Below are positions 1 to 9,948 of a DNA stretch of 25,966 nucleotides, in pieces. The number at the start of each line of letters is the position of its first letter. Position 1 is the first letter of the stretch. Source of the DNA: Pleurotus djamor (taxonomy: Eukaryota > Basidiomycota > Agaricomycetes > Agaricales > Pleurotaceae); contig JAPEVF010000653.1 in the NCBI GenBank assembly GCA_029747585.1, positions 1 to 25,966 on the forward strand. Direction: 5' to 3'. The notes beneath the pieces were generated by a model. That model had not been told where the DNA came from. It did no database searches and saw only the letters and a program-made list of their open reading frames with translations. The translations under genes were made by a program, and so were the position numbers.

Positions 1-360
1 TTGGTTGCGGCACGAAGTACGAGAAGAGCATACACGAGGGGAATGGAAGCTGTCATCAAGTTGATTCAACGGCGAGAAAGCGGAAGAACATTCCCTGTAT
101 ATGACCGTTCCTTTCGAAGGTGCGTGGGTATGCCATGCCGTCATGGCAGCTGTCCCCTCTGTTTCTGGAAGACCAGCACCAACTGTATATGTGTGGCAGG
201 AAAGCCGAAAGATGAGAGTTGGAGATCAGGGGAAAGGACTGGCAGGAGGCCACGAAAGCAGTTGTCGTGCCCGCTTGTTGGGACAAAAGCGAACAGCGAA
301 AAGGGACCGTATAGAAAGCTCCTCTTAAGTGGATGTCACTGTTCGCGGTCAGCCATGAAC
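1..360. other. No gene recognised
   Basis: Open frames exist on both strands, but they run on into the mobile element at 361, have no convincing splice sites and resemble nothing I know. The stretch next to 360 could be diverged F-box relic sequence, because the bases before the element weakly resemble the gene near 4630-4650, but this is too faint to claim. Confidence 0.4.
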
Positions 361-401
361 CCCAGTGAAAAGTCGGTCGACCTAAGCTGTCCCAAATCGT
401 G
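361..401 (+). repeat. Left terminal inverted repeat of the hAT-like element
   Basis: This matches the reverse complement of 1471-1511 at 39 of 41 positions. The two differences are near positions 383 and 387. Confidence 0.85.
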
Positions 402-1470
402 CCAAATTGGACTGGGATGGGATGGGTGGTTCTGGGCCGAAAAACTTGGACTGGGGCAGGTTTTGAATGTGCCGAAATCGACCCAATAGGTGCCAAATCG
501 ACCTGAGCCTCTCCTGGTCCGTTTTCGCCCTCCAGATTATTGTAGAATTATCAAATTATTATTATTCAAATTATCTAACCCTAACACAAAATCAACTAAT
601 TCCGCTAAGTACCAAAGTCCACTTGTATCGCGCTCGTCTCCAAGTCCTGCCCACGTCCACCTATCGCTATAATTAGCCTTGCTTCGCAACAACTCAGTCA
701 AAAACAACACTCACTAATATTGGTAGCTCTGCGATAGCCATAGTGCCATAGTCCCCTTTCCCGTGCTAATGGCTTCGATTCTTCGACGACGGTTCGGCAC
801 TAGGTGGTAGAGTCGCGTAAGAGAAGGGTTAGAACGAAAACAAACACCACTTTGACGCGCGTGATCAATATACTATCGGAAATGTTAAATAAGGATATCA
901 GTAATGAACAAGACAGATGAGAGTGTTACGCACCTGTGCTCCCCATATATGCGCGCGACGCCAAAAGTTCCTTCAAATCCCATGCAGCGTAGAGACACGG
1001 CGCGTCGAAGCTTCAAGAAATGTGACAACGGCGCATTGTGCCGGATATTGCGTTGATGCCATCCATGGACAGCCCATGGCGACGAGGAGAATGGGAGTGT
1101 CGAGGCAGCGTTCACGTCGTTGGAGGGGAGAGGGAGAAGAGAACATGGTGGGGAGAGGGAAAGAGTGGGAGGGCGAACACGTCGCTGGCTTGGGAGTATA
1201 TGAGAGGGNTCCGTGCGCGACTTGTTTGGTTTCTACCAGGAGAACAAACAGAGGACTTGACGTTCGACAAGTGACGTTGACATGTGTCGATATGGACATC
1301 GAAGCAACTTGGTACAGCAACTTAGCAAGGATAATTATAGCGCATCGGTGTGTCGATATGACAAAATTCAGATGAAAATATGTTTGCGATCAACGTAACG
1401 TGGAAAGTGTTCAAAAGGTGGCTGTGTGTCGGGCCAATCTCGCTCGATTTGAGCATGTTGGTCGATTTCG

Positions 1471-1511
1471 CACGATTTGGGACAACTTGGGTCGACCGAC
1501 TTTTCACTGGG
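1471..1511 (-). repeat. Right terminal inverted repeat of the hAT-like element
   Basis: This is the reverse-complement partner of 361-401. F-box-gene-like sequence starts only a few bases outside it. Confidence 0.85.
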
Positions 1512-1514
1512 CCT

Positions 1515-1660
1515 GAGCGCTGAGCCCACAGAGGACACGCAAAGAACATCCCGCCGCTTGTCCGAGCAGCTCAGCAACGTAGCCGTCATGGAGAAATTTC
1601 TGTATGTGACGGAGGGTGAGATGGACATCAAAAGCTGAACCAAGATGCTCAACCGTGTGC
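1515..1660 (-). pseudogene. Fragment of an F-box-type gene, paralogous to the gene at 3771-5521
   Basis: Read on the minus strand, this stretch encodes a peptide with the segment HLGSAFDVHLTL followed by a DGYVxELLxQAAGxSL pattern. The same segments occur in the intact gene at 3771-5521 (coding positions about 4640-4800), and the DNA aligns there with scattered substitutions and a small deletion near 1535. Similarity ends near 1660 on one side and at the transposon end (about 1515) on the other. Only some 45 codons remain, with no start, F-box or tail, so this is a relic. A transposon insertion or transposon-linked duplication could have created it. Confidence 0.75.
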
Positions 1661-2138
1661 TTCGTAGATATCGCGCGAGACGGTGAGGAGTCGACCCGAA
1701 CAGCGGTGGCTATGCTATCACCTTTGTACACCAACGCCATCCAAGCCAAACAATGAGTCGTCGTTCATAACCACCTGCCACCGGGAACAAAGGCAGACTA
1801 TGCGCCTTCTACTTACGTGCCTACTCTTGATGACAACTTAACAGAACGCACAAGGAACGCCGCTACAAAGTGACCGATGTGCTCGACCAATAGAGGGTAC
1901 TTAAGTCCTTTTTTCCTTGTCGTGGCCATTCTCAGTATATACAGGGACCAAATATCAGCCCGCATTCTCTACGACTGAACCGGATCCTGGATGTACACTT
2001 TTCATCCACATCGATTTGCCCAAAATGAGGTCGAGGAATGCTTCCGACATGAGACCTTATGAAGATCCTGAGCTACCCCTATCCTCTCCTAAGAGATGCC
2101 GTCTGAAATTGTCGCAATTCCTCCTATCCACTGTTTAG
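1661..2138. other. Intergenic; possible upstream part of the next gene
   Basis: No gene is supported here. An open stretch from an ATG at 2025 is in frame with the gene starting at 2139 and separated from it only by a TAG at 2136-2138. It may be leader sequence or a broken N-terminus. Confidence 0.35.
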
Positions 2139-3388
2139 ATGGGCGTTCCCAAAAGCCCCAGTCCGCCGAAGGAACAAGTAGGAAGACTGACGCCTGTCCT
2201 CGACTTGGAAGAGGCCGGAATCCCTGCTATCGTGTACGCGAAAGACGCGTTATCCTTCATCTACAAATACAATGTTCCTACCTACCTCTTCGACCAACAA
2301 CTCCTCGTCCACGAAAGACACATTCAAGCTGCCGTTCAAGTCCTCTGTGAAAAGTACGGATTCACTGTCCTCGACCTATCGACAGACGAAGTCTACTGCG
2401 ACTACGCCAATCTTAACCCCGAGAAGCCTTCCGCTTTCCAGGGCCACCCATCCACCTTGCTTGGCCGTAAACTCGGAACGCATAGCCTGGATCACGATGC
2501 CTACACTCAGCTTTCCGATAGGATTATCATACACGCTGGAAGGACCTACCACTTCGACATGAACGACCCATCGCGTGTCTGTTTCAATCATCATCCCCCA
2601 CGCCCAAATTCATCGGCATCAAGTTCCCTACGTTCCCGGCCTTCTACGACTCACTGATAGACACCTACCTTGAACCACCTCTTCCTTTCCTGCATACGAA
2701 ATTCAAGTTCCAGATCGACAGCTTCATCGGCTACCTCAATCGTTACACAGTTTCCAGCAATGGGAGAACAAAATTTACCTCGCGAAAACATCCTGAGCGT
2801 CTCGGACTGACCCTCAAGTGCTTGGCGGCGTTGGACGGTGTCAAGCATGAGAATAGGCCGTATCTGACGCGTCGTCTCAAGGGTGCCCCGGCCTTTGGAT
2901 ATATGGCAAACGCTTTGGAGAGGAGTTTGATTAAGGAAGCCTGCCAGTGAGCTTCACCGTCTCCTAAAGGCTATCCTACTGATGTCCCATGTTCTGTCAG
3001 CAAAGCGTATGGTCTACCATATACACGTCCAACCTTGCCCTATGCCGTTCCCCAGAGAATCATGGGTTTGGAACAGCCCACCGCTAGCGAAATTGCTAGG
3101 TGCGATTTTCTGTGTATCTCTTATATCGTGGGCGCGAAAGCTATATACCTCCCTGTAGACAGCTTCGAAGCAAACACAAACTCCAGAGACCTCTCTACAA
3201 GAATATGCTGCGCCGATGGCCCAACTTCTTGCATGGCATACGTATATAGACTGTAAGCCCTGTGTTGCGTACCGTCTTCATACGCCAATAGTATTAACTC
3301 CCTACTTCATTAGGACACTGAGATCATGAGACGCAACATCGACATCGACGTACACAATTCGCGTCGAGGAAACCCGACCGAGCGGTAA
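2139..3388 (+). CDS. Unrecognised protein gene, frameshifted in this sequence
   Basis: I do not recognise the family. The first part (2139 to about 2579) encodes a compact-looking segment containing KYNVPTYLFDQQLLVHERHI. From about 2582 the coding frame moves by one base and continues (SSSPTPKFIGIKFPTF...) to 2946, so about one base appears to be missing near 2580. An intron at 2947-3000 (GTGAGC..CAG, 54 nt) then joins an exon from 3001. Further introns at 3100-3158 and 3241-3313 are possible but give competing C-termini, so the end near 3388 is a guess. The start is also uncertain: an in-frame ATG at 2025 is cut off by a TAG at 2136. This is either a pseudogene or a gene with an assembly error. 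No membrane segment or signal peptide is visible. Confidence 0.5.
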
Positions 3389-3770
3389 TCACTAGTTTGA
3401 TATCGTTGCGGGAAGGAATGCCTCATCAGAATTGCCCTCGGCGCAAGCCTACGCTCTGAGTCCCAGTAAACTCTGGTAATAGGCTCGCGCTCGCCGTTTC
3501 TCAAGGTGATCTGGGGTATTTATCACCTTATATCAAGTACTCAAGTTTCATGTACTTTGCTGTCGCGTCGCGTCGCTGTGCTGAGGTGAACCCCATCCAG
3601 CCAAGGGAAATTCACGCTGGTTGATGAATTCAATGATGAGGTTCAGACCATGAGACCCACAGGGCTAAAAGAGCGACAACGACAGGATATCAGCACTAAG
3701 AACATATGCCTAACGTGGGTAAGTATTGGGTCATGTCCTTAGAACGCACGAAAGCTCATCTAAACCGTAA
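3389..3770. other. Convergent intergenic region, nothing recognised
   Basis: This lies between the 3' end of the unknown gene and the 3' end of the minus-strand F-box-type gene. No credible coding frame or repeat was seen. Confidence 0.5.
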
Positions 3771-5521
3771 TTATGATAGCAATAGGGACTGTAACCCAGT
3801 GGACGCGAACATGGGTTCTTCCCTTGTCGCGTTCATCTCCCGACATTCCCGTAGCAAGTCCCTGAGGATCTTGTTCTTGGGTAGGTCTTCGTCAGTCTCC
3901 GGAGGTGGCGGGATATCAATCTCATAATCCCCCTCTTCATCGTCATATTCCCCCTCTTCATACTCATCATCATACGTCCCATCCGGATCGTAGACCCATT
4001 CACCCTCATATTCCTCATCGTCTTCGTATTCTTCGTCTTCCTCCCCATACTCCTCGTCTTCTTCGCCATCTTCCAGAGGGGCATGGGAATGCGTGGTCTG
4101 GGGTAACGTCCCAAGCAAGGCACCCGTGCAGTCCTCCAACCTGACCCCCATATACGCGAAAGTCGCATACCACCGCTCCCATCGTTCCAGTCCACCGGAT
4201 TCATGCGAAGGCCCATCAGCCTTATTCAAATCCTCCAATAACGTCCGGTTCAAGCACCGAACGACCTCCAACTTTGGGAAATTTCCCCGATTCAACTCCT
4301 CCACATTCATGTCATTGGTTCGGGCGATGAACCTAGCCGGCAAGGGACCAATCATCGCGTTTTCGCCCACGAGGCCAACGCCGAATGCATACGCTAGCCC
4401 ATGCAGGCCGAGAAATCGGATGTTTGGATGTGGTCGGTTGACAAGGATGCACTTGTCGGTTCCAAGTGTGACAGAACCTTGCTGCTCCATACGCCAGTCA
4501 GCGTTGAAGGAGAAGGCGGTGAGGAGGGGGCAGATGTCGAGGATTTTCGGCACGTTGAGAGGGGGGATGCTGTTGAGGTTCAACGAGACTAGGTTTGAGC
4601 CGTGGACGAGGAGAAAGGCTTCCACGTCCGGTTGATCATGACTGTTCAGCCCACAGTCGATGGAGAGGGCACGCAAAGATGGTAGCGACCATCCCGCAGC
4701 TTGTTCGAGCAGCTCGACGACGTAGCCATCGATGAAAAATTGCTGGAGGTGATGGAGGGTGAGGTGGACATCGAATGCCGATCCGAGATGCTCTATGGCA
4801 TCTTCATGCACAGGTTGCTTGATGATGATATGGGCGGAGAGGAGGTACGGCAAGGAGTCCAATGCCCATATAACTTTCGACAGCGTCTCGCACGGGACCT
4901 TCCAGTGTATTGTCCGCAGATGTTTGTGGTTGTAGGTGGCAAGGGAATCCGCGATCCGCATGAACGTTCGCGTGGTCGTCAATGGCCAATCCACGATGAA
5001 TATTTCGAGGTTCGGGCATGATTTGATTATGGATGCGAGGGCGTAATCGATGGTATCCTGGGTCAATCCTGGAGACGGATAATACTGTCTGATGTGGATA
5101 CGTTTGGTCCACCACCCGGGCGCGGGTGAAGAGGACACTTGAGAATTGAGATGTGAGAATCGTTGCGCCAAAGTAACGAGCTTGGATGGGGTATCGAAGA
5201 ACAAGCACCGATACAGGAATTCNGGTGCCAATGCCGTACCAAAATTTGCAGGTGGATATGATTGCCTAAGCCAAGGTCTGAGTTAGCAAGTTTATGTACA
5301 AAGATGTATTTGCGCACCTTCTTGGTGAAGTAGCTCTGTCTCTGAAGCTGATCCAAAGCCAACTGAGGCGTTCGGAGGGTCCAATCGTTTGCGTTGAACA
5401 TTTGAAGCCATGCATGTTCAGCGGTGAAATCAGGGAGGCCGTATTGGTAAATCACGTCTTCATCAGCAGCAATGTCAAAGATTCGATTCCAAATTTCAGC
5501 TGGTAGATAGTTTGTGGCCAT
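3771..5521 (-). CDS. F-box/LRR-like protein with acidic C-terminal tail
   Basis: Two exons: 5521-5318 and 5265-3771, separated by a 52-nt intron (GTGCGC..TTAG) in phase 0. The N-terminus (LPAEIWNRIFDIAADEDV) is an F-box-like helix of the agaric type. The junction reads KK|AIISTCKFWYGIGT and, after an ambiguous base at 5223 is skipped, continues EFLYRCLFFDTPSKL. Without that base the CDS is 1698 nt, or 565 aa. The middle is a leucine-rich, LRR-like region. Residues of about 464-530 are extremely acidic and Tyr/Asp/Glu-rich, and the tail ends in a basic-acidic helix. Such proteins are thought to be substrate adaptors of SCF ubiquitin ligases; that function is inferred from the fold pattern only. 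A truncated paralog lies at 1515-1660. Confidence 0.75.
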
Positions 5522-5749
5522 GTCAAGGGAGGTATGATGGAAGCGTGGTGAGGTTCAAGTTGTCAGCTTAGCCGCCACTGTCCCACGTGGCACTCATGTC
5601 AAAGTCATGTGATCGCGTTCAGTCACGCGCAGCAGTTCCCAAAAATTGAACTTCAGCTCTTGAACTTGAAGAACTCGCAACTCCGCACCTCGGTCAGGAG
5701 GGTATATCATCATGCCCAAATTTATCGCAGTATCTACTAGACACAAACC

Positions 5750-6108
5750 ATGCCGACAGCCACGGCCTACGACCTTTGTCAATTACACAATCCCGATGAG
5801 ACCGCTCTGGCTTCCATTCAGTAAGCAGAATGTGCCATGGCGCTGTGCCGCACTGATCTCACCCCGCACTTACTATATGTGTAGACGAATGGTACTGCGG
5901 TCCATATGTCAGCCAAGCTGCCTTCCCCGAACCAGCCTTCTCCCACACATCTTCGCAGGTCGGAGCAACCTTGGTATCCTTGCTGTATCTCGTCCGTCTC
6001 GGATATAAGCATCAGGTACCGCGTTGTGCTAGCTAGCTTACTGGACTACTCCATCCAGGTGGGTCTCTCAACTTGCCTTTCGGTCAGCGCCCTCAACTAA
6101 TGATGCAG
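5750..6108 (+). CDS. Possible small gene of unknown function, phase unresolved
   Basis: An ATG at 5750 opens a frame (MPTATAYDLCQLHNPDETAL) that reaches a good donor at 5821 (GTAAGC). The likely intron ends at 5884. The next stretch, 5885-6015, has strongly coding-like codon use in a frame giving EWYCGPYVSQAAFPEPAF and then a hydrophobic SLLYLVRLGY segment. That frame does not match the phase of the first exon by one base. The other frame is open but looks non-coding. Further splice sites lie at 6016 (GTACCG), 6058 and 6108. It may be a short gene with one missing base, a relic, or a wrong model. I do not recognise the protein. Confidence 0.3.
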
Positions 6109-6228
6109 TTGCTTGGATTGCAACGAAACCGCACCTTCCGGATATACGGTTCCACCGCTGGATCAAACATGGGGTCGATATATCGTAGGGAAACCGTAGG
6201 GCCGGATAGCGCTGAAATTCAGTGGGCG

Positions 6229-6236
6229 TATATATA
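6229..6236 (+). promoter_or_regulatory. TATA box of the P450 gene
   Basis: TATATATA lies 57 bp before the P450 start codon at 6293, a normal spacing for a fungal core promoter with a short leader. Confidence 0.5.
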
Positions 6237-6292
6237 CATCAAGTGAGTCCGATGCTCCTACTGCGCCGTTATCCGTCTCGACAGACCCATCA

Positions 6293-8756
6293 ATGGCCTT
6301 CCAGTTGGCATTCTATCATATTGCTTCACTAATAACATACGCCTTAGGAGCCTCTATATCTTTCTACACACTTAAGCTCTTAGTGTGGGGGTTTAAGCCC
6401 TTGCTTTCAAAACCCAAGTTTCCTGGAGTCCCAGGGCCTCAGCCGCAGTCATGGATAACGGGTTCGCATCGAATACTTCATAGAGTTGCCCACTCATGTG
6501 TCATCAGGTAATCTTGGGCAGCTTTTTACAAGTAAAGGTCTTCCCTTCCACCAACATATACCAGATTGCTACGGCGGGGTCGCGAGGGTGTATGGCTTTT
6601 TCGGGGTAAGCACTTTCGTGTCATCATGCTACCCTACCCTGACACCGTTGTCACCAACACAGGACGAGCAACTCTATATCTCTGATCCCCGTGCGCTGCA
6701 TTCCATTCTTGTGCGCGAACAGGACGCCTTCGAGGAAACCGCCGTATTCATCGAGTAGGTTTCCGCCTCTTCCATTCTCCTCGGCAACAAACCTGCTCTC
6801 GTCTCAGGTTTAATAAAGTCATATTTGGTCCTGGACTAGTCGCGACTGTTGGTGGGTAGGACGATTATCAATCTTATTCATACATCCCTAATTGCTAATC
6901 GCCTTACTCCGGACGCAGGCGAACAGCATAAACGCCAGCGTAAAATAGTCAAGCCAGCATTCTCGATCACACAGCTGAAGAATCTCACACCCACGCTGTA
7001 TGCCCTCGCCGAGAAGGTGTGTAGAGTCATCCCCTTTGATCTCCGTGTCTACAACCCCATCTAGCTCTCTAATATTATTTCCAACGAAGCGCGCAAACGC
7101 GTTGATGATGGGAAGGTTGCTTCATTGGACATGTCCGAGTGGATGTCCCGCATCGCACTGGAGAGCGTCGGGCAAACAGTCCTAGGATACTCTTTCGACC
7201 CGCTGGACTCACGTCAGAGTAACAAGTATACGAGCGCCGTAAAGGAATTGATGTGAGTTGTCGCATCATTTTTCCAGTTTCTACACTCTGTTTCCTACCA
7301 CTGACGTACTTGGTTTAGACCAACACTCTTTTCTCTGTCTCTCATCCGCCAATTTGCACCGTTCCTCGTTCAGCTGGGTTCCCCGAGCTTTAGGAGATGG
7401 GCCGTTGAGAGAGTACCTCACGAAGCTGTTCGGAGGGTGAAGGACATGTCTGACGTCATGTACGAGACTGCTCGTGGCATTTTGGAGGGAAAGAGAAAGA
7501 GGCTGGATCGCGAGAGCGATGGAAAGAGAAGGGACATTGTGTCTGAACTACGTAGGACCACTTCCCTGATCATTATACTGCTGCCTCTAACTTTGGACTT
7601 GCTCCAGTGCGCACGAACAATGACCTTCCCGATGACTCGAAAATGAGCGATGAAGAACTGATTGGTCAAATGACGTTAGTAGCCTTCCAAAACTTCGGCC
7701 ATATCGTCTAACATATCTAATCAGGGTCCTTATCTTCGGAGCACAAGACACTACATCCTCGGCTTTATCGCGGGCCCTGTACTTACTAGCGACTCATCAA
7801 GATATACAGGAGCGACTTCGTAGCGAAATCCATGCTGCTCTACGTGATAACGATTGTGAACGTCTTCCATATGATGCCATGATAGCGCTTCCGCTCCTGG
7901 ATGCCGTGCTCAGAGAAACTTTACGATTGTACGTTCTTCCCAAGAATTCCATCAGCTCTTCATTATATCGCTTGCAGATTCCCTCCTGTCCCTTTTGTGC
8001 GCCGAACGTAAGCCTGTTGATCCCTTTTTCATGAACGCGCCCTAAGCTAACCTTGATTTCTTCGCTTAGTACGCTCAAGACGCGGTCAATACCATATACA
8101 AACTCCAAGGGCGAGCCTGATTCGGTCGTCATCCCACAAGGGACAACACTTTTCGTTGGCATCGCTGCAGCAAATCGGCTGCAATCAATCTGGGGAGTAA
8201 GTCGTCTTTTTTTTTAATCCCCGCGATCGATGACGAACTTCAATGTTTGCTTATAGGATGATTCAAGAGAGTGGAAACCTGAACGATGGTTAAGACCCGA
8301 GGCTGGGAATAACGAACACAAGCTCCCTGGAATATACGCGGGGACGTGAGTGGTGATCCCTGCCCTGATTCCAGCCTCCATTCTAATGTTCATTTGTCAT
8401 GAAAAGTTTGTCCTTCTTGGGTGGTGGTCGATCATGCGTGTAAGTCAAAGCGTTGCCTCCCAGTGCGCTCATATGCCCAACCCTCCTCCCCCTATAGCGG
8501 GTACAAACTTGCAGACATCGAAATGAGTAAGTGTCTTCCTTGTACATATCCCCTTCGTTTTGACTGAGCGTGATACCCCCTAGAAATCATCATATCAACG
8601 CTGGTATCGAGGTTCAGGTTCTCCCTCACGAAAGATACCATTGTTTGGAACCTGTCACAAATTATATCGCCCTCCGTAGCATCGAAAGACTCCGGGGGAA
8701 ATGTGCTAGAGACGAAAGGCATGCCACTTGTGGTGGAAGAGGTTTCGTCGCTGTGA
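6293..8756 (+). CDS. Cytochrome P450 monooxygenase, 557 aa, 15 exons
   Basis: Exons: 6293-6461, 6508-6605, 6663-6754, 6808-6851, 6919-7016, 7065-7252, 7319-7551, 7608-7674, 7725-7928, 7978-8007, 8070-8196, 8257-8345, 8407-8439, 8498-8526, 8584-8756. The sum is 1674 nt, an intact frame. The N-terminus is a hydrophobic membrane anchor followed by the proline hinge (FPGVPGPQPQ). The oxygen-binding I-helix reads GAQDTT (335-340), the K-helix ExxR is ETLR (394-397), the meander is WKPERW (456-461), and the heme loop is FLGGGRSCVG with ligand Cys490. All key residues are present, so the enzyme should be active, anchored in the ER and dependent on NADPH-P450 reductase. The overall pattern recalls agaricomycete CYP5150-type enzymes, from memory and with low certainty. 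The substrate is unknown; no secondary-metabolite core enzyme lies nearby. Confidence 0.95.
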
Positions 8757-9048
8757 TCGCTGAACATTCTGACAAGGGATGGTAAGCAAAGACAATCGAC
8801 GACCTCTCTTTTTTACACTCCAAATTTGAATGTTATAATTCCTACGCACGCCCACAATACATCCCTTTTTGGGTTGCTCAGCGGTAGAAAGACAATTACG
8901 GGAGTCACTGTCACTTTCATCATGCGATCGTTGGATCTAGGGCTTGAAGAGAAGTTCTTGAATCTTGGAGCCTCATTGCTACACTCGTGATCAATTGGCG
9001 CAGCTTGTGTCAAGGCTCTTTTATCTTCCGCAGCATTCCCATATCTAA
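8757..9048. other. Intergenic; probably contains the first exon of the zinc-finger gene
   Basis: No complete frame is present. The zinc-finger gene that follows lacks an ATG in frame, so a short first exon is probably here; an ATG at 8922 with donors at about 8953 or 8986 is one option. Confidence 0.35.
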
Positions 9049-9797
9049 AGATATAAGGCCTCTCCAGACCCATCCCTTCAACGCGAGATCGAGGAGGACT
9101 CATGCCCCCCCACGTATCCATGCTTGCTTTGCGACACCCCTTGCGCATCTTTCATTGCCCTCAGTAAACACTGCGATCATTTCAGTCACGGAAAATGTTG
9201 TTTACCGTGCCGTCGTTGGTTTCCCAACACGCAAGTCATGCTCAAGGTAAGATACCACCGTTCCCGCCTGCGATGACTGCTGATCATTGCGACTCTCTAC
9301 ATAATGAAGCACATACGCGATTCACCCACGCACCAATTCGACAACGACGATGAATTCACGTTCGGCTACGATTGTCCAAAGGAGGGGGACGCTGTCGAAC
9401 CAACCCGGACGTATTGCAGTACCTGTGAAAGATGGCTCGTCAACGAATGTCCTCATCTGAAAGCACGAAAGCACAAGAACTGGTGCATCCCCTGCTCTCG
9501 CCCGTTCCGAACAGCAGAAGGGCTCTCTGAAGTTAGGCCAGATCTCTCTATCAATGAGAACATGCCTCTGACGCCTTGTGACAGCATCTGAAAGCAGTCT
9601 CGCATGGGCGAAAAGGATGCCCGGTGTGTAAGAAGATTCTCAAGCCCTCACAGTCTCTTAGTAGGCATCTCAAATCGCACCGAGAACCTCCCGACGACGG
9701 GCTAGACACGAGTAAATTCCGATGCTCTGGTTGTCATGAGTCGTTCCGAGTACTTTGGCAGCTTCTTAGCCACAGCGAAGAGAACGGTTGTGTATAG
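9049..9797 (+). CDS. C2H2 zinc-finger protein (N-terminal exon unresolved)
   Basis: The supported exons are about 9049-9246, 9310-9531 and 9585-9797, with introns 9247-9309 (GTAAGA..AAG) and 9532-9584 (GTTAGG..CAG), both in phase 0. Splicing restores fingers that the introns cut: CLPCRRWFPNTQVMLK|HIRDSPTH and CIPCSRPFRTAEGLSE|HLKAVSH. About six Cys/His units are visible: an incomplete first one starting CLLC, then CLPC, a degenerate CSTC unit that is about three residues short, CIPC, a classical CPVC..HLKSH and a final CSGC unit of CCHC type. An acidic linker follows the second finger. Such arrays usually bind DNA or RNA, and no target can be given. It faces a related gene on the other strand (9949-10963) tail to tail. 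The start codon is not identified. Confidence 0.8.
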
Positions 9798-9948
9798 AAA
9801 ATTTAAAATAGTCAAACTGCCTTGGTGCCCAGGCATGAAAGGAGGGATAAACAACTCCACGACATCACTATCTTACAGATTGGTTACATCGGGTAATAGA
9901 TACATTATACACGACTGGTACCCCAGGCGCAGAAGCTACAGAAAGCGT

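Larger units (their letters stand above)
361..1511. mobile_element. Non-autonomous hAT-like DNA transposon (MITE-like), 1151 bp
   Basis: The two ends are inverted repeats of 41 bp (361-401 against 1471-1511) that match at 39 positions, and similarity stops sharply at 361 and 1511. Each end starts CCCAGTGAAAAGTCGG; CAGTG is the usual start of hAT-superfamily terminal repeats. Just inside the ends are several copies of a short motif of the type (C/G)AAATCGACC, in both orientations, like the subterminal transposase-binding motifs of hAT elements. The interior has no frame resembling a transposase, so the element would depend on a source elsewhere. I could not find a matching 8-bp target duplication in the flanks. 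The hAT assignment is therefore an inference from the termini only. Confidence 0.65.

Noticed and set aside
1..489. Open frame of 162 codons at the window start
   Set aside because: It begins with TTG, runs across the terminal repeat of the transposon and has no recognisable protein pattern.
361..1511. An 8-bp target-site duplication of the hAT-like element
   Set aside because: I compared the flanks for both possible ends (CCCAGTG and CAGTG) and found no match.
3905..4144. Plus-strand His/Pro-rich open frame
   Set aside because: It is the antisense of the acidic Glu/Asp/Tyr codons of the F-box gene; its composition is a by-product.
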